This document shows positions 25,585 to 38,000 of a stretch of 64,000 nt of DNA, in pieces. Location of the stretch: NCBI GenBank assembly GCA_013396655.1, contig WBMV01002659.1:1-64000 (forward strand), in the 5' to 3' direction. Every line of letters starts with the position of its first letter. Within the stretch, counting starts at the first letter, position 1. Source of the DNA: Campylorhamphus procurvoides. Lineage: Eukaryota > Chordata > Aves > Passeriformes > Dendrocolaptidae. The translations under genes and the position numbers were made by a program. The notes beneath the pieces were generated by a model. The model worked only from the letters and a program-made list of their open reading frames with translations, was not told the origin of the DNA and ran no database searches.

Positions 25585-28500
25585 CTTTGAAAAGAGACAA
25601 GTAGATAAAAAGGAAAAAAAAACATTAATGTGTATCCTAGCAGTAGAAAATAATAAAAAGAAACTAAAACAAGGAGGACTTACTCAGCTGTGCCATACTA
25701 ACAGTTCTTATAATGTTCTGATTTTGAAGTAAATCACAATTTTGCCTTTTTAAATGCTCTTGCAAAGAACTATCATACAACCTCTGTGAAAAACTTCCAT
25801 AATTACACTACTTTCTTCAACATACAGTCTTTGCACAGAAAAATACTGTAAAACTTGTGCAATTATTGGACTTTGCATACAAAAACTGCTCACTTTTTTA
25901 TTCTCATAACAGCATACAAATTTCATGCACATTTAGCTACATCAACCCAGAGGATGATAACTGCAAGATAAATTAAGCATTGCATAGTGTTTCTTTTCTG
26001 TGTCTTAATTTCATACTCAAGCCAGCAAAGTTTAAAAACTAGAATGTAGTATCGAAAAAAACTTAAGAGAAACATGTACTTATCTACTACTTTAATATGG
26101 CATCACATTTATTAATTTTTTTTAATGTCTATTAGAAAACCCACTGCCTATTTATAAACATGCTGTGGTTATAAACAGTGGTCAATCTGTGCATGTTTCT
26201 GTGGAGATGATACACAAAAGAAGAATTCGTAAGTCACTCATTTGGTCTTGAGCATGTATTTTCTTCTAGTATATAAAAACAGGAAATGCTGCCACAAACC
26301 TAAAATAATTAATTTCCATCTAATATTGGTTTGCAGTTATCTAAAATACAATTAAAAATTTTAAATGTTTTACTTTACTGTCTCAGCCATAACAGGTGTT
26401 GAACAGAAATATTTTTACTAAATAAACTGGTATAATTTTTTCAGTATTTCTCAGATCATAGTGCAGCTTGGGGGGAGGTGAATGCACCACCACAATCCAT
26501 GCTACAACTAAAGTCAACTTCTCTGGGCCTCTACAGTATGCCTCTTGAAAAAATTCATGATTTGTCCGCTGGCTTTGCAACAGAATAAAAAAATGTAACA
26601 TTCAAAAAATAGTAGTCAGTATCCCTATACCCTCTCAAATACTGAAAAATGATATGTCTTCCCACTTCCCAAAAGAAAGCATATGAAAATTCACCATACT
26701 TCCTATTTAAAGAATACATTTTTCTATTTGTTACCACACAGACTTCTCCTGAACTACAATCTGTTGTGGTAGGTAACCTGTTTCTATTGCAAAACCCTCC
26801 ATTATTCAAGACCTAAAATAATCAAGAGAGGATGAAAGGTGTAGATGTTTCACAGCAGCAAGATGGCTGCGCCTGTAGGTTACATCAGTTTGCTCATTGG
26901 GAAAAGACTGTCTTCAGAAAATAATAACAAAAATTTCCATTAACGGGAATTGAGACCAAAACCAATTAATGGACTGCCAGTGTAACAAAAGGATTAACTA
27001 TACTGAAAATCGAAGAAGGCCAAACTAAAAGTAATTGCCCACATTTCTATAAATATTCTTGCAAACAAAGGTTTTGTATTGCACAGCATTAACAACAATC
27101 AACAACGTGTGGAAGGAATGGTTTCCCAGTCTGTACTCCAACCTAGGCAGCCTCATTCACACAGAACTGTGCAGAACAGGTGGCTAACAAATTATTTGAA
27201 AAAAATCTCTGTCAATGGAGTTTCTTTCAGAAACTGTCAAGTACATTATGTTTAATCTGAACTCCCTTTATATTTTAGCAAGTTTCTGCTCGTGCTGAAA
27301 GATAAGCACTTAAAACCAGAACCCTGTACTTTGTATGTACAAAGTAAATGACTGCATTCTTGTCTCAAAGGTATTAGAATCTAAACCTTCATAAACACAA
27401 AATATGCATACTCTTAATTTTGGACTCAGACTACATACTTGATTAATCTTGAAACCATTCAAGTCTACAGACAGCCATATTTCAGTGTATTGGGAACTCC
27501 CAGGTTCAGAGTGAAAACAAAAAAAACCATCTAGCACAAAGACAGGCACAATGCTAAACGTTCTTACCTAAAAGGCCAAATAAAATATTAACATTCACCT
27601 AAATTTCAACATAGGTTTTGAGAAGAAGTTCCATCAAGATAGGTAATGTAGCAAGCTCAGAGATATAAATGCTCCGTTTCTACAGACTAAGTAATTTTTA
27701 AGAAGTTAGTCTTCCAGTTCTAGTTGCAAAAGTGTGCTTGCAATTAAAATAATATTTCTTCTCTGGCCAACTACAATATAATTAGAACTGCTTTAAACTT
27801 TTAACAGTACAGAATTAAGAGTATCCTGATCAAGCTTATAAACGTAATGAAATACATAAGCCACAAACAGCAAAAAATAATCCCAACCTAGGGACTGTAT
27901 TTTCAGAAAAGTGTAAAAATCATCATCAGAAATATCTTTTTAAGACTGAAAATATACAGGTAGGACATAAAAAAAAGGATGAAACATTCTTGCCTGAGGT
28001 GTTAACTTTATTTTAAAACTAGAACTTTTTTTTATATAATATTGCACTTAGATAAATAACCTGTTAAAAATACAGTCCTACAGAAATATTAATACTCTTT
28101 AGTGTGTGGAAATTCAAGGGATGTGTGGTCTTCCTACCACTGCTAAAGCTTACATAACTATACCGAATAACACTGGGGATAAGTAAAGAATCCAGTATTA
28201 TATTTGTGATGGAGTCAGATTGTTCTTAAGAGGTTTGCTCGATTTGTTTTAATGCTATGCTTCAAAACACACTTGCTCTCTCTTCAAAAACGAAAGACAT
28301 TCTTGTGTTTAAATGTCACAGCCTGAAAAAGGCTGTATAGTTTCCACAGGGTGTAGAATTTTTCCTCAATTTCTTTTTGCCTTAATTCTTAATTTTTCAT
28401 CATAAATCACTACCCAATCAACCAACGAGAAAGAAAACCCACTAAAAGACAGAGCAAGAGAAAGAAAAGCCACTATATTCTTTATAGATGGGTTTACAGA

Positions 28501-29233
28501 TGAGTGTTATCCTGTTAAAGGCCCCAACTTCTAAAAACCAGAGCCTACAATTGTAATTCGAAGTCCATCTGACCTGATTAGACCTTCTGCCACATCTGTA
28601 TCACTTGATCTAATATTGTGGTCTTACTTAAAAGGTCCAGGTGGGATGGAAGTTGACTTAAATACATCAGACTTCTAGGTAAGTGTGACACTTGATCTAG
28701 GATTTTATTTTCAGAAAATTAAAACTTTATTGGTACCAAATTTTGTTTTCTGAACAATTGTGTAAAACACAGTCAAAAACGAAAAAAACGTATACTCTTC
28801 AAAGTTAACCAGAAAAGTAATTTCTTGTATACCCTGATCATTAAATCACTGATACCCTTCCTTTGACCACCGTCTCCAACAGGTACTTTGGTTAAAAGAC
28901 AGCTTTGGTATTGCTATGAAAAGGCAAAACACGAAGTTCGGGAAGCTGATGGTGTGTAAGGCTGACCCTTACAGGATAGAGATGCCACCAGAATACCCTC
29001 AGGGATGAGGCTGGGGACAGACTCGGGTGAGAACTCCTGACAGGCTGTTTCCCATCAGTTTTCCCATGGGGAGAGGGGGGAAGCGGGGAAGCTGGATGCT
29101 CTTTCTCTTGTTTCGAAAACGAAAATAAGGAAGGAAAAAAAAAAAGAGGCTTAAAAAGTCCAAGAGCCGACTGATCCCGTTGGACACAGCAGAGGCCCCA
29201 CGGCATCGAAGGCGCCCCCGGCGCCCCCAGAGA
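25423..29233 (-). CDS. C9orf40: C9orf40 homologue, uncharacterised protein (2 exons seen, 5' end in gap)
   Basis: Homologue of human C9orf40, a small protein of unknown function with no catalytic domain I know of. Exon 2 is secure: EEEEFYQYNSFLYWRAPLP and LDLSDIQNLDEE align with human EEFWQYNTFQYWRNPLP and IDLADIEDLSED, and the acidic, low-complexity tail ends MET then TGA. Exon 1 is only inferred: an open frame in the 29 kb CpG island runs into the 18-N gap and ends at a candidate donor, leaving the expected basic N-terminus (human VPWKRLL region) unseen, presumably in the gap. Position between TRPM6 and CARNMT1 matches human synteny. The gene name is firm; the structure of exon 1 is not. 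Confidence 0.85.
28997..29233 (-). CDS. C9orf40: C9orf40 homologue, putative exon 1 fragment
   Basis: Open frame on the minus strand from the edge of the gap, including SKQEKEHPASPLPPSPHGK, to SPASSLR at donor AGG|GTATTC (28997); a second donor CCT|GTAAGG at 28973 is also in phase 0. Either joins in frame to exon 2. Against it: the frame crosses a run of about eleven T and similarity to human exon 1 is weak. The real exon 1 could instead lie mostly inside the gap. Confidence 0.35.
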
Positions 29234-29450
29234 NNNNNNNNNNNNNNNNNNTCAGGGCCCGCGCGCGGCCCGACGGGATGAGGGAGCGGGGAGACCCAGC
29301 GGGGAGGGAGAGTCAAAACAGGAGCCGGAGCGGGCCGTGCCACGAGCTTTAATGGCCGAAGAACCCCCAGGTCCGTCACAGACACTGAAAATAGCGAAAA
29401 GTGCACGCAGAGACGCGAAACTTCCCCTCCTCGCCTTCGCAATCGACTTC
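29160..29450. promoter_or_regulatory. CpG island, C9orf40 promoter region
   Basis: GC-rich, CpG-dense block on both sides of the gap, in otherwise AT-rich sequence. It sits about 3.5 kb upstream of C9orf40 exon 2 and is the expected promoter and first exon. Confidence 0.65.
29234..29251. other. Assembly gap (18 N)
   Basis: Unknown bases in the middle of the C9orf40 CpG island. The N count probably under-represents missing GC-rich sequence. Confidence 0.99.
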
Positions 29451-29479
29451 AGGGCGTACCACATTAAAAAAAAAAAACT

Positions 29480-31670
29480 AGGACTTTTACATTTGTCAAA
29501 CTCCATATAAGTAAGTTTTACACTTCAGATTATGCAGCATTTTATTTTTCAGCTGTTACCATGTACAGTTAATAGTGATCTGAAGTAAACAGTCACAGCT
29601 GATGAAAACCTTGAGCATTTCCTCCATGTACACAACTAAATTATCACATTCTATAATACACAATTATCCTTGTGCATAACTAAGAATTCATAAATAGGAC
29701 TGTAGGTAAAACACTACTAACACAGCTCATTCACAAGATTATTTTGCTTCCAACTCTTAATGCGACTTACGATTTAAAAGGAGAATATAGCAGGAAAAAA
29801 CCAGCATTTTCTAGATTAGAAAAAAAAGCATATCACCATATTATACCTGATGTAAGCAAATAAAAACATTTTCAGAAAACAGATAAAAGTGGCACCTGTG
29901 ACAACATGGAACGAAACCATCGGAACAAAGGATATTGAGACTCAACCAGAAGGGAAGAGTTCCATTGCCTATTTCTGAGAAGCAGGTACACCACATCCCA
30001 AGTCACAGACTGCATATGGGTAACTCAGCAACAGCATAACTCACGTTCACTTAACCTTTGTCCGATTACAAGGAGCTTGAAAATTAAGGGGGAAAAAGCA
30101 GATTTAAAGCAAAAAATCACAAATTCTCTCAAAAATTAAAGGAAATGGTACAATACAGAAATCAAATCAAGTGGGTTTTTTATTTTTAGATGTGCAAAGG
30201 GTTTATTTTTAATTTATTTCTTGCAATAGCAGTGTTTCATTTTGAAACACATCTCTCTTGGAGCAGGGTAGATCTTTGACAGTTCATTTAAGGAACTGAA
30301 TCATGGTGGTGCACTTTTAGAAAGAAGAGTTCAAGTAACACTAGTTTAAGCCACAGTGTACACTTAAAAACCTCTGTTGGCCAGAAGCTTCTATTTCAGT
30401 TAGGATTCTGAGTGGAAAGGGGCATCCAGGTGCATGCTTTCTTATGTGGTGTTGAAACTACAAAACCAAAAGTTTCTGTTTCTCCTCCTTGCAGATTTTC
30501 AATTTAGGAATAAAGGCACAAATTGCTGGCCTGAATTGGAAAAATCTAAAAGCCAGTAAGTATTAAAGAGAAATGATGAGGACATCACTATGAAAGTCTG
30601 AAAGACAGCACTAAAAAATATAAACAAGCTATTGACCAGCATCACTAAGGCCAAACATGAAAAAAACTTGAGCCCTCATCATAATGGTTTTATATTTTAA
30701 AGACCATTTTGAAACTGCATGAAAATGGTACTTAAGGTAATCAACATATTAAGAAAACAAAATGCTTAACATTACACCTCCTGTCAGACTAGTGATTATT
30801 AATTCTTTTTTTTCATGTACACAACTTACAAGTGACAGAAGATTCAGCCTCTTGTATAATATCATGACTTGTAGACTAAATATTCACCTAAGCCACATCT
30901 GCTAGGGAAAAAAACACAGTAATGTAGGGAACCAAGAAGTCACAAGGGTAAAATGTCTGAGATTACAAGGAAATTGTCTACCAGTTTGCCTGCATATCCT
31001 AACTCATGTAGAGGTGATTAGGTTATAGCACACATTTACATGTAACTTCACTGCCCCGACAGGTGTTTTTATGTTGTACTACCTACATATGGCATGGATA
31101 ACTCAGTTATGTCATCAGCTTTTGAAGTTTTGGCTTAAGCAGTCAGAAGATGACTCAAAATCAATGTATTTCAAGATGGCAAAGCATCTAATACATTTCA
31201 GTTTCAACACTAAGATCAATCAAAATTGGTAATATTCCTGAACTGAGGTTAACATAGTGCTTCCCTGTGACACTGTTTTTTCTTCACTCAATATTCTGTT
31301 TTCACATAGTATTTCAAATTGCCTACAGGTTCTGTGTTTTAATTAAACAGTTAACAGTGACACAGCCAAATATTAGAATTTGTATAATAATCCACTTCAG
31401 TTCCACAGAAAATGCTCTAACAGGTCTGATGGCTATTTTATCTGTCAAGAATAATTTTACCACTTTCCAACCTTTTCAAAGTTCATAATTTAAGTATACA
31501 TTTAAAAATACTTCTCTAAACATGACAAAGCTAGTACAGTAAGCATCTCCATGCACTCCTAATTAACAGAAAGTAGAAAAAATCACTATAAATCTATGAA
31601 AAATTAGGCAGCATATGCAGAGAATTAGCCTACTTACGGCAAATGTTACATTTTTTTCTCAAGAAAACAT
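29480..31670. other. Spacer or 3'UTR between CARNMT1 and C9orf40
   Basis: No ORF of note. Several minus-strand AATAAA hexamers near 30.2 kb make it possible that a long CARNMT1 3'UTR covers part of this stretch. No repeat recognised. Confidence 0.5.
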
Positions 31671-31677
31671 TTTTGCT

Positions 31678-31683
31678 TTTATT
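31678..31683 (-). terminator. CARNMT1: Candidate CARNMT1 polyadenylation signal
   Basis: AATAAA on the minus strand about 260 bases past the stop. Further hexamers near 30.2 kb would give a longer 3'UTR, so usage is undecided. Confidence 0.35.
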
Positions 31684-31943
31684 TTTAATGCATTCCAAAG
31701 CACAAGGACAGTGTATGTGAACATTTCATCCTTCACTTTCACAAGTATATTACAAATATGCATGGCATAGTATATGTCTGAATAGCAATAAGGATATTAA
31801 GAAAATAGACACTATCTATATCCTCTTAGGAATAAGAAGGCACCACTGATTTGAGGTTGTGTCCATACATTACCAAGACTAAGACCTCATTTCTAGCTTT
31901 CAAGCCAACTTTTTTTTTTCCCAATCACCTATTGAGATCAGTA

Positions 31944-32045
31944 CTATTCTGGTTTTCTCACCACAAACAACACACATTCATAGTAGTATTTCATCATGGA
32001 GAGTTCATTCACAGTGTAAGTTGACAGTACAGATTCTTTCTCCAC
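31944..32045 (-). CDS. CARNMT1: CARNMT1 exon 8 (stop)
   Basis: Encodes [20 protein letters not shown] followed by [13 protein letters not shown] and TAG. Acceptor tttttttcag. Almost identical to the human C-terminus. Confidence 0.97.
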   Translation of the reverse strand: MEKESVLSTYTVNELSMMKYYYECVLFVVRKPE

Positions 32046-35000
32046 CTGAAAAAAACCAGCAGTTTTAAAGACATCTTCTCTACGGGAACTAGACAAGAAA
32101 TTGTTTATATACTTATTAGAATAATATACTTTGCTAACATACTTATTAGACTTCAAGGCCCATCTATACACTTCTCAAAAAATGAGGAAAGCAGTTAATT
32201 TTAACATACATGTAACACTCCTACAAGTCATTAATACATGCCATTATTTTGAACTAAATTTTTGGTTGTTTATTCAAAGCAGTTTATCTGATTTATATCA
32301 ATGCAACTCATTGCAAACTATAGCATCTTTTTACCTCTATATGGAATCCATATTTCAGGATAACATTTTTTATATCCTCGTAGCTTAATTCTATAGAAAG
32401 TTCATTTCCCAGGTTTTCAAAATGGTAAAGGAGAGGCCCTAGAGAACAAAGATAAAAGAGAAATGGCTATCAAAAAGACAAAAAAAAGTCTTAAAAAACC
32501 AAGAACCCATACTGGAAGTGCAACAAACACTTATATCCAGACTCACACATTCAAAAATTTGGAAAGTTCCCTGTCCACGACAGGGGTGTTGAAACTAGAT
32601 CACTTCCCAGCCACATAATTCTATAATTGTATAAATACTGACAAAAAACTGTATTTCTATAACTCAAATATGATTTTTATAATGAATTTCAGAATCAATG
32701 CCAAATGAAAACAAATTACTTCATCTGCTTATTCAACAATTTGTCACATTTTCCACCACATTATGTTTTCTATATCTTAAAATTTCTTCAGATCAGACCC
32801 TATAGCTCAGGAGCTCTGCTTGCATTCTGTGACTGGCCAAGAGCCAAGATTGGGATAGTGACTGACCCGACCAGTAACTGACCAGTTTGCACTATGCAAA
32901 ATGTTTAATGCCTGAGTTTTGTCTCACATTCCTTCACCACAGAAGATTTAAATCAAATGCCTTTTGTTTTGATCCAAGGCATATATAGATTTCATTCCCA
33001 TAGCACCTGCTTAGAAGCACAGTACCAATTAGGCATTTTTAAAAAAAAGGAAAAGCAAGAATGTATTTACACACAGAGTAAGGTCTATTTTCTTAGAAAA
33101 ATACCAAAAAAGAATACAGAACACTACATTTGTCAAATAACAAATGTCTGATGCATGAATGCAAAAGCTGCCACTAGGAAGATTTACTTGCCTATTTAAA
33201 AATCACATGCTGTTGATTGGATTGTAACCAGCAAACACCTGGACATACTTTGAACATTTCTGAGATAATTTCCAAGCCCTATGTTTTTCTAGCTGTACAC
33301 TTTTCAAGTATTAGATGCCTGTTATTCAATCAAAAATAAGTCAAAAAACAGAGGATGGTCACACTTGCCTACATTTATCCATATTCCTCCAGGCTTTAGT
33401 ATTTTCCATATAGTATCAATGTAATCAATCACATTATGTGCTGTATCTATGAAAAAGCAAGTTGCTACACAGTCCCATGTATCTGCAGAAAAAGAGCAAA
33501 GTATAGAGATGAGTTTCAATGCTTTTACCCCTCTTAAAAATTCATCATTTAACCCTGGTATTTTTTCATACACTCAGAATTACCTTTAACTAACAACACC
33601 TGAAGGCTCCTAATTTTGCTTACAAGAAAATAAAATATTTTGGTTTATATTAAAAACCGTTAATTTGGGTTCATTTGACCTATATATATATGTGTGTGTA
33701 TGTACATGTACACACTCTAAAATATTACATATAGTGAGGCATACACACTTCATAAAATTGTTCATACACATAAAATGACATATTATATACTGTAAAATAT
33801 AAATGTTGTAATTTTAAAATATTTTATATAAATTAAGGCCCAAGTGTGCTGTTACTCACCTGTCCTATGAACTACATAGGACAACTGTTAAAAATATAAT
33901 TGCAAAAATACCCAGTGATTTTAGGCCTCCCTAGTTAGTATTTAGAACAATACAAGTCTACGTTCACAAATAATTAAGTAACTGTAAGGAAGGCTCCTGC
34001 AAGCTCAGTTAGACAAGGAGGTGTCCATATTCTCTTTTTTAAATAAGAAGAAAAGAAAAGCTGATTTGGCATAATAGATCTATTGATCTGCACTTTATTG
34101 TACAGCTGGAGAAATATTCTGAGTAAGATAATCTTGTTATAGTTAGTACCTTTTACTTAGTGCTTGTAGATACAGTTCTGTTTTCTCTGTAATCACTAAC
34201 TATGCCAAATACTCTGAGGATTCATGAAGTTACATGGATAGCCCAGAAATCTGCATTTACTCACTGCACTCAGAATAAATTTCTTGAAAATCCCCTGCTG
34301 TCATAGAGAAGTTTGAACCAGAAGGAAGACTGTGAGGATCAACATCTGGGAAATAAATTGGCCGTATCTGATCAGCAGATCTTCTGTTATTGCTAAATTG
34401 ATGAATCCAGGGATAAAGCTTACAGGAGTTAATTTCAGAGCATCTGCAAAATATGAAAATTGACACAATTCAGTTTCAATTAATTGCTTACCTCTTTGCT
34501 AGAAATATAGGAGTCAAAGTTCTCATAAAAGCTACACATTTGCTAAAGGACTTCATCTATTTCACAACACTTCAGACTGCCCATCATTATGAACTGATAA
34601 AAAACTAATTTTACTGTGACACATGAATTATTACCACAAAATAACTGCCCAGTTTTAGAATTTTCTTTTCCAACTTTTTACTATTTTCTCCAGCTCATGC
34701 CTCTGCTGAAAAGAAAATAAGTTTATTTTGTAAGATTAATGAAATTTATGATTTACTATTTTCCATGAAGCTACCGTTTTCTGGATCATATATCTTTATA
34801 TTAAAATAAAAGGAAAAAAAGGAAAAAAATTAGTAACATTAGTTCCATGACTTTTAATGAGAATATCTGTTCTCATTCTGGACTTTTCTGTCTTTTCTGA
34901 ACCATAATCACAGAAAACACAGCAAAATAAAAGCACTTTTTCAGATGCTAATGGAAAGGATTCTTTAAAATTTCAAAAATAAATGCCATTTTGCAAAGCA

Positions 35001-38000
35001 CACTAGAAGTCATTTTAAGTTTGTAGCATCTGGATCACTGCAATTACACTAAGTAAACATGTCTTTGTAGAATAGAAGTTTTAGATTAGTATGATTAACT
35101 AAATACAGCATTTAAGTGTAAGAAGCTTTTCCCATGGTCCTGTAAAATCAGTTTGTAACTAAAAATTGAAAACATTTTCTTACAGAGACAAAAGGGGACA
35201 TATCTGTGCCATAAAATACGAATCATCAAACACTCCATAAACTGCAAGCAATCTACTGGGTTATGAAAAGAGCACTCTTTTGGCTGGTGCTTACAATATA
35301 TCTGTGATAAGTCTTTGAAATAACGTTTTTGATCTTCTTCATATCATAATACAAAACCAGCTTGTATTTGAGTAGCAGTATACTGAAACAGTGCCAAAAG
35401 AAATTCCCAATTTAATAGAAAAGAGCAATCCCTTTTCATAATACAAGCTTGAAAACTTCCACTTTCAGTTTCAGCAATTGGCACTTCAAAACCAATCACT
35501 CCAGTCCTTTGCAATTCCATCATTGCAACAAAAAGATGTGCAATCTATATTATATGATAAAAACTCTAACATATTTAAATGTGACACACTTCATTATTTT
35601 CCAAAGGGGCAGGGCATTTACTGTTCAACATTCATCTGAAAAGACAGTTCTGGAAAAAATGGACAGGTCAAATCTCACTTCTGACCACTGCTTTACAGAT
35701 CAAGTGTAACTTAACTGTTCTCATCCTGAGGCTTCCATGGATCAGCAACAAACACAATTAAGCAGCCTTTCTCAAAGTGTCAAGATTTATCTAAAACTAC
35801 ATTCTTTCCAGAAAGTATTACTAGCATTAAATCTACTAGTGTCAAACCTTTTTTAAACTAACTCTACTCTAACCTGTGTGCAAAGTGATTTTATGTTACT
35901 TGAATGGAACTTTATCAAACTAAGTAAGACCAAGGCTATTGACCCTGTGCTCTGAACCTACAGCTGTAGAAAACAGCAAGTCAGCAACCAGCTGGTCCTG
36001 TCTCATCCACACATACACCACCCTAGTGTTGTTTGCCCTCCTGTCAGATGTCACAGGGGTAAGTAACGTGTCCTGTGGCTCTACACTGCCTGGCAGAGGC
36101 AGGAGAACAAATTGTACTTTTCAGTTTTTCCTCTTCCAAAACCTCTAAGAAATGAGGTGTGTCTGTACCACCAATAATCACCTCTGACATCTGCCATTAT
36201 ATTCAAAACTCACATAAATACTAGAAAAATACACTACATAAAAACCTTATGTGTACAAGGAAAAGTAGAACTTCCCATAAAAGGACTGAAGCAGCTTGGG
36301 AGCCACTGTAGCTTAAGTACTCCCAGGACCACTTTGTTCTAAAATTAGAGCTTCCTCAATGGAATAACACACTGGAAGTAAGTTCAAATAATTACAGTGA
36401 CTACAGTTATACCTTGACACACACTCTTCATATCATGCAACTTTATCCCCTGTAACAAAGGTTTACCATTTAAGAGAATTGAAGGGGTTTTTTAAATCTC
36501 TGAAAATCAGCAGATATCACTTTGTATACAGAAATATTAAGTCACTGTACATCTAGGAACCTACTGCAGCAATTGGCTTGACACCCAAAACAGTACTTTG
36601 TCCTTCTAAAAATAAACCATGGTCAGAGAAAGAAGGTAATATCCAAACTGTTAAGCACATGTCAGCAAAATCCTCATGCTTTTATCATTGGAAAACAAGA
36701 ATAAATTGAGACTGTAGTTAAAAACTAACTAAATGCTATATCCTTCTTACCACTCTTTCTTAACTATTATCCTCAGCTCATGTTGAAGATTGCTGTTTCT
36801 TCCAGTTTCTGGAAATCAAACATGCCCATTTCAGAAGGCTGTGAACAGCCACTTAAGACTAAACTGAAAGATTCTCCAAGTCCCTAAAACCTTCCTATGA
36901 GACATACCAAGCCCACAATTAGGTCTGGCAGAAAGGAATGCTTGGACTTCAGCTGAATTGACTGCAGTTCATAGCCAGGCTAGCAGTATTCTCTTCCATG
37001 CTAACAAGGAAACGTAACTGATGATTTGCCCAAAAAAAATGGAAGATTACAGCAGTTACACAATACTCAATTTTGCTGTCTGAAATCTCATACTGTTAGC
37101 AAGTTTAATGCATATACACCTCTTTGCTAAACATCCTATAACAGAAAACATCATATGAGCATTAGATGCTAAGAATGATTACTACTGTTAGCTAAGCAAG
37201 AATCTTCAGGACAATTCCATGTATAGGCCAACAACTCATTACTTAAGGAAGCCTGTCATCAGAGGTAGGTAGGGGTGAAGTTAATCTCTGTGGCAGCTGA
37301 TCATTGCTCCCAAAGATGGGAAATGAATACTTTTATGCTGCTTTGAATAATTTCAAATGTTCTAAAGCGTGAGAGGAATCTGGCTTCCTTTCCTTACCTG
37401 CAAGGCATGTCACATCAACTGTGATATATAATTTCACCACCAGGTGAGTAATTTGAGAATAATGTAGGAAAACTAGAACAAATGAACATCCAGTAAATAC
37501 CTATTTTCATCACATTGACCACTACTGTTAAAAGCAGACATGCAGCAGCCATCATAAACAGTATTTCCCCCTTGTTGGTTTTGAACAGTAAGCTGTAAGA
37601 GATGTAAGATCATCACAGTTTGCTGTAGACAATCAGTCTATAAACAGGTCTCCAGAACATTATGGTAATGCAAAATACAAACCAGTAGTTTAAGTGTTTT
37701 CAGCAAAGGTGTACACTTAGAAACTGATGAATGAACTGGCAAATTCTCCCTTTCTGAACTTGGCACCAACTCCCCCCAAAAAACAAAACATACCCCAGAC
37801 CTCTTTCATCACACTTGCCCACCCAGTCTTCCCATCCTTTCTGAAAAGAACAGTTGCATGTGCTGCCTTCTTTCCTCTCTAACTTCATTTTGAAACCAGT
37901 AATTTCCAGTGCAAGTGGCAGAATACCAAATACAGAAACGTCATTCTAAGTTAAACATGTAAAGTGAAATTTACTACATTCTATTACCTCGGCGTAACAG

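Noticed and set aside
26859..26870. caagatggctgc, a YY1-like motif with ATGGCTGCGCC, as a possible promoter or start
   Set aside because: Single motif in AT-rich intron of C9orf40, without CpG island or following ORF.
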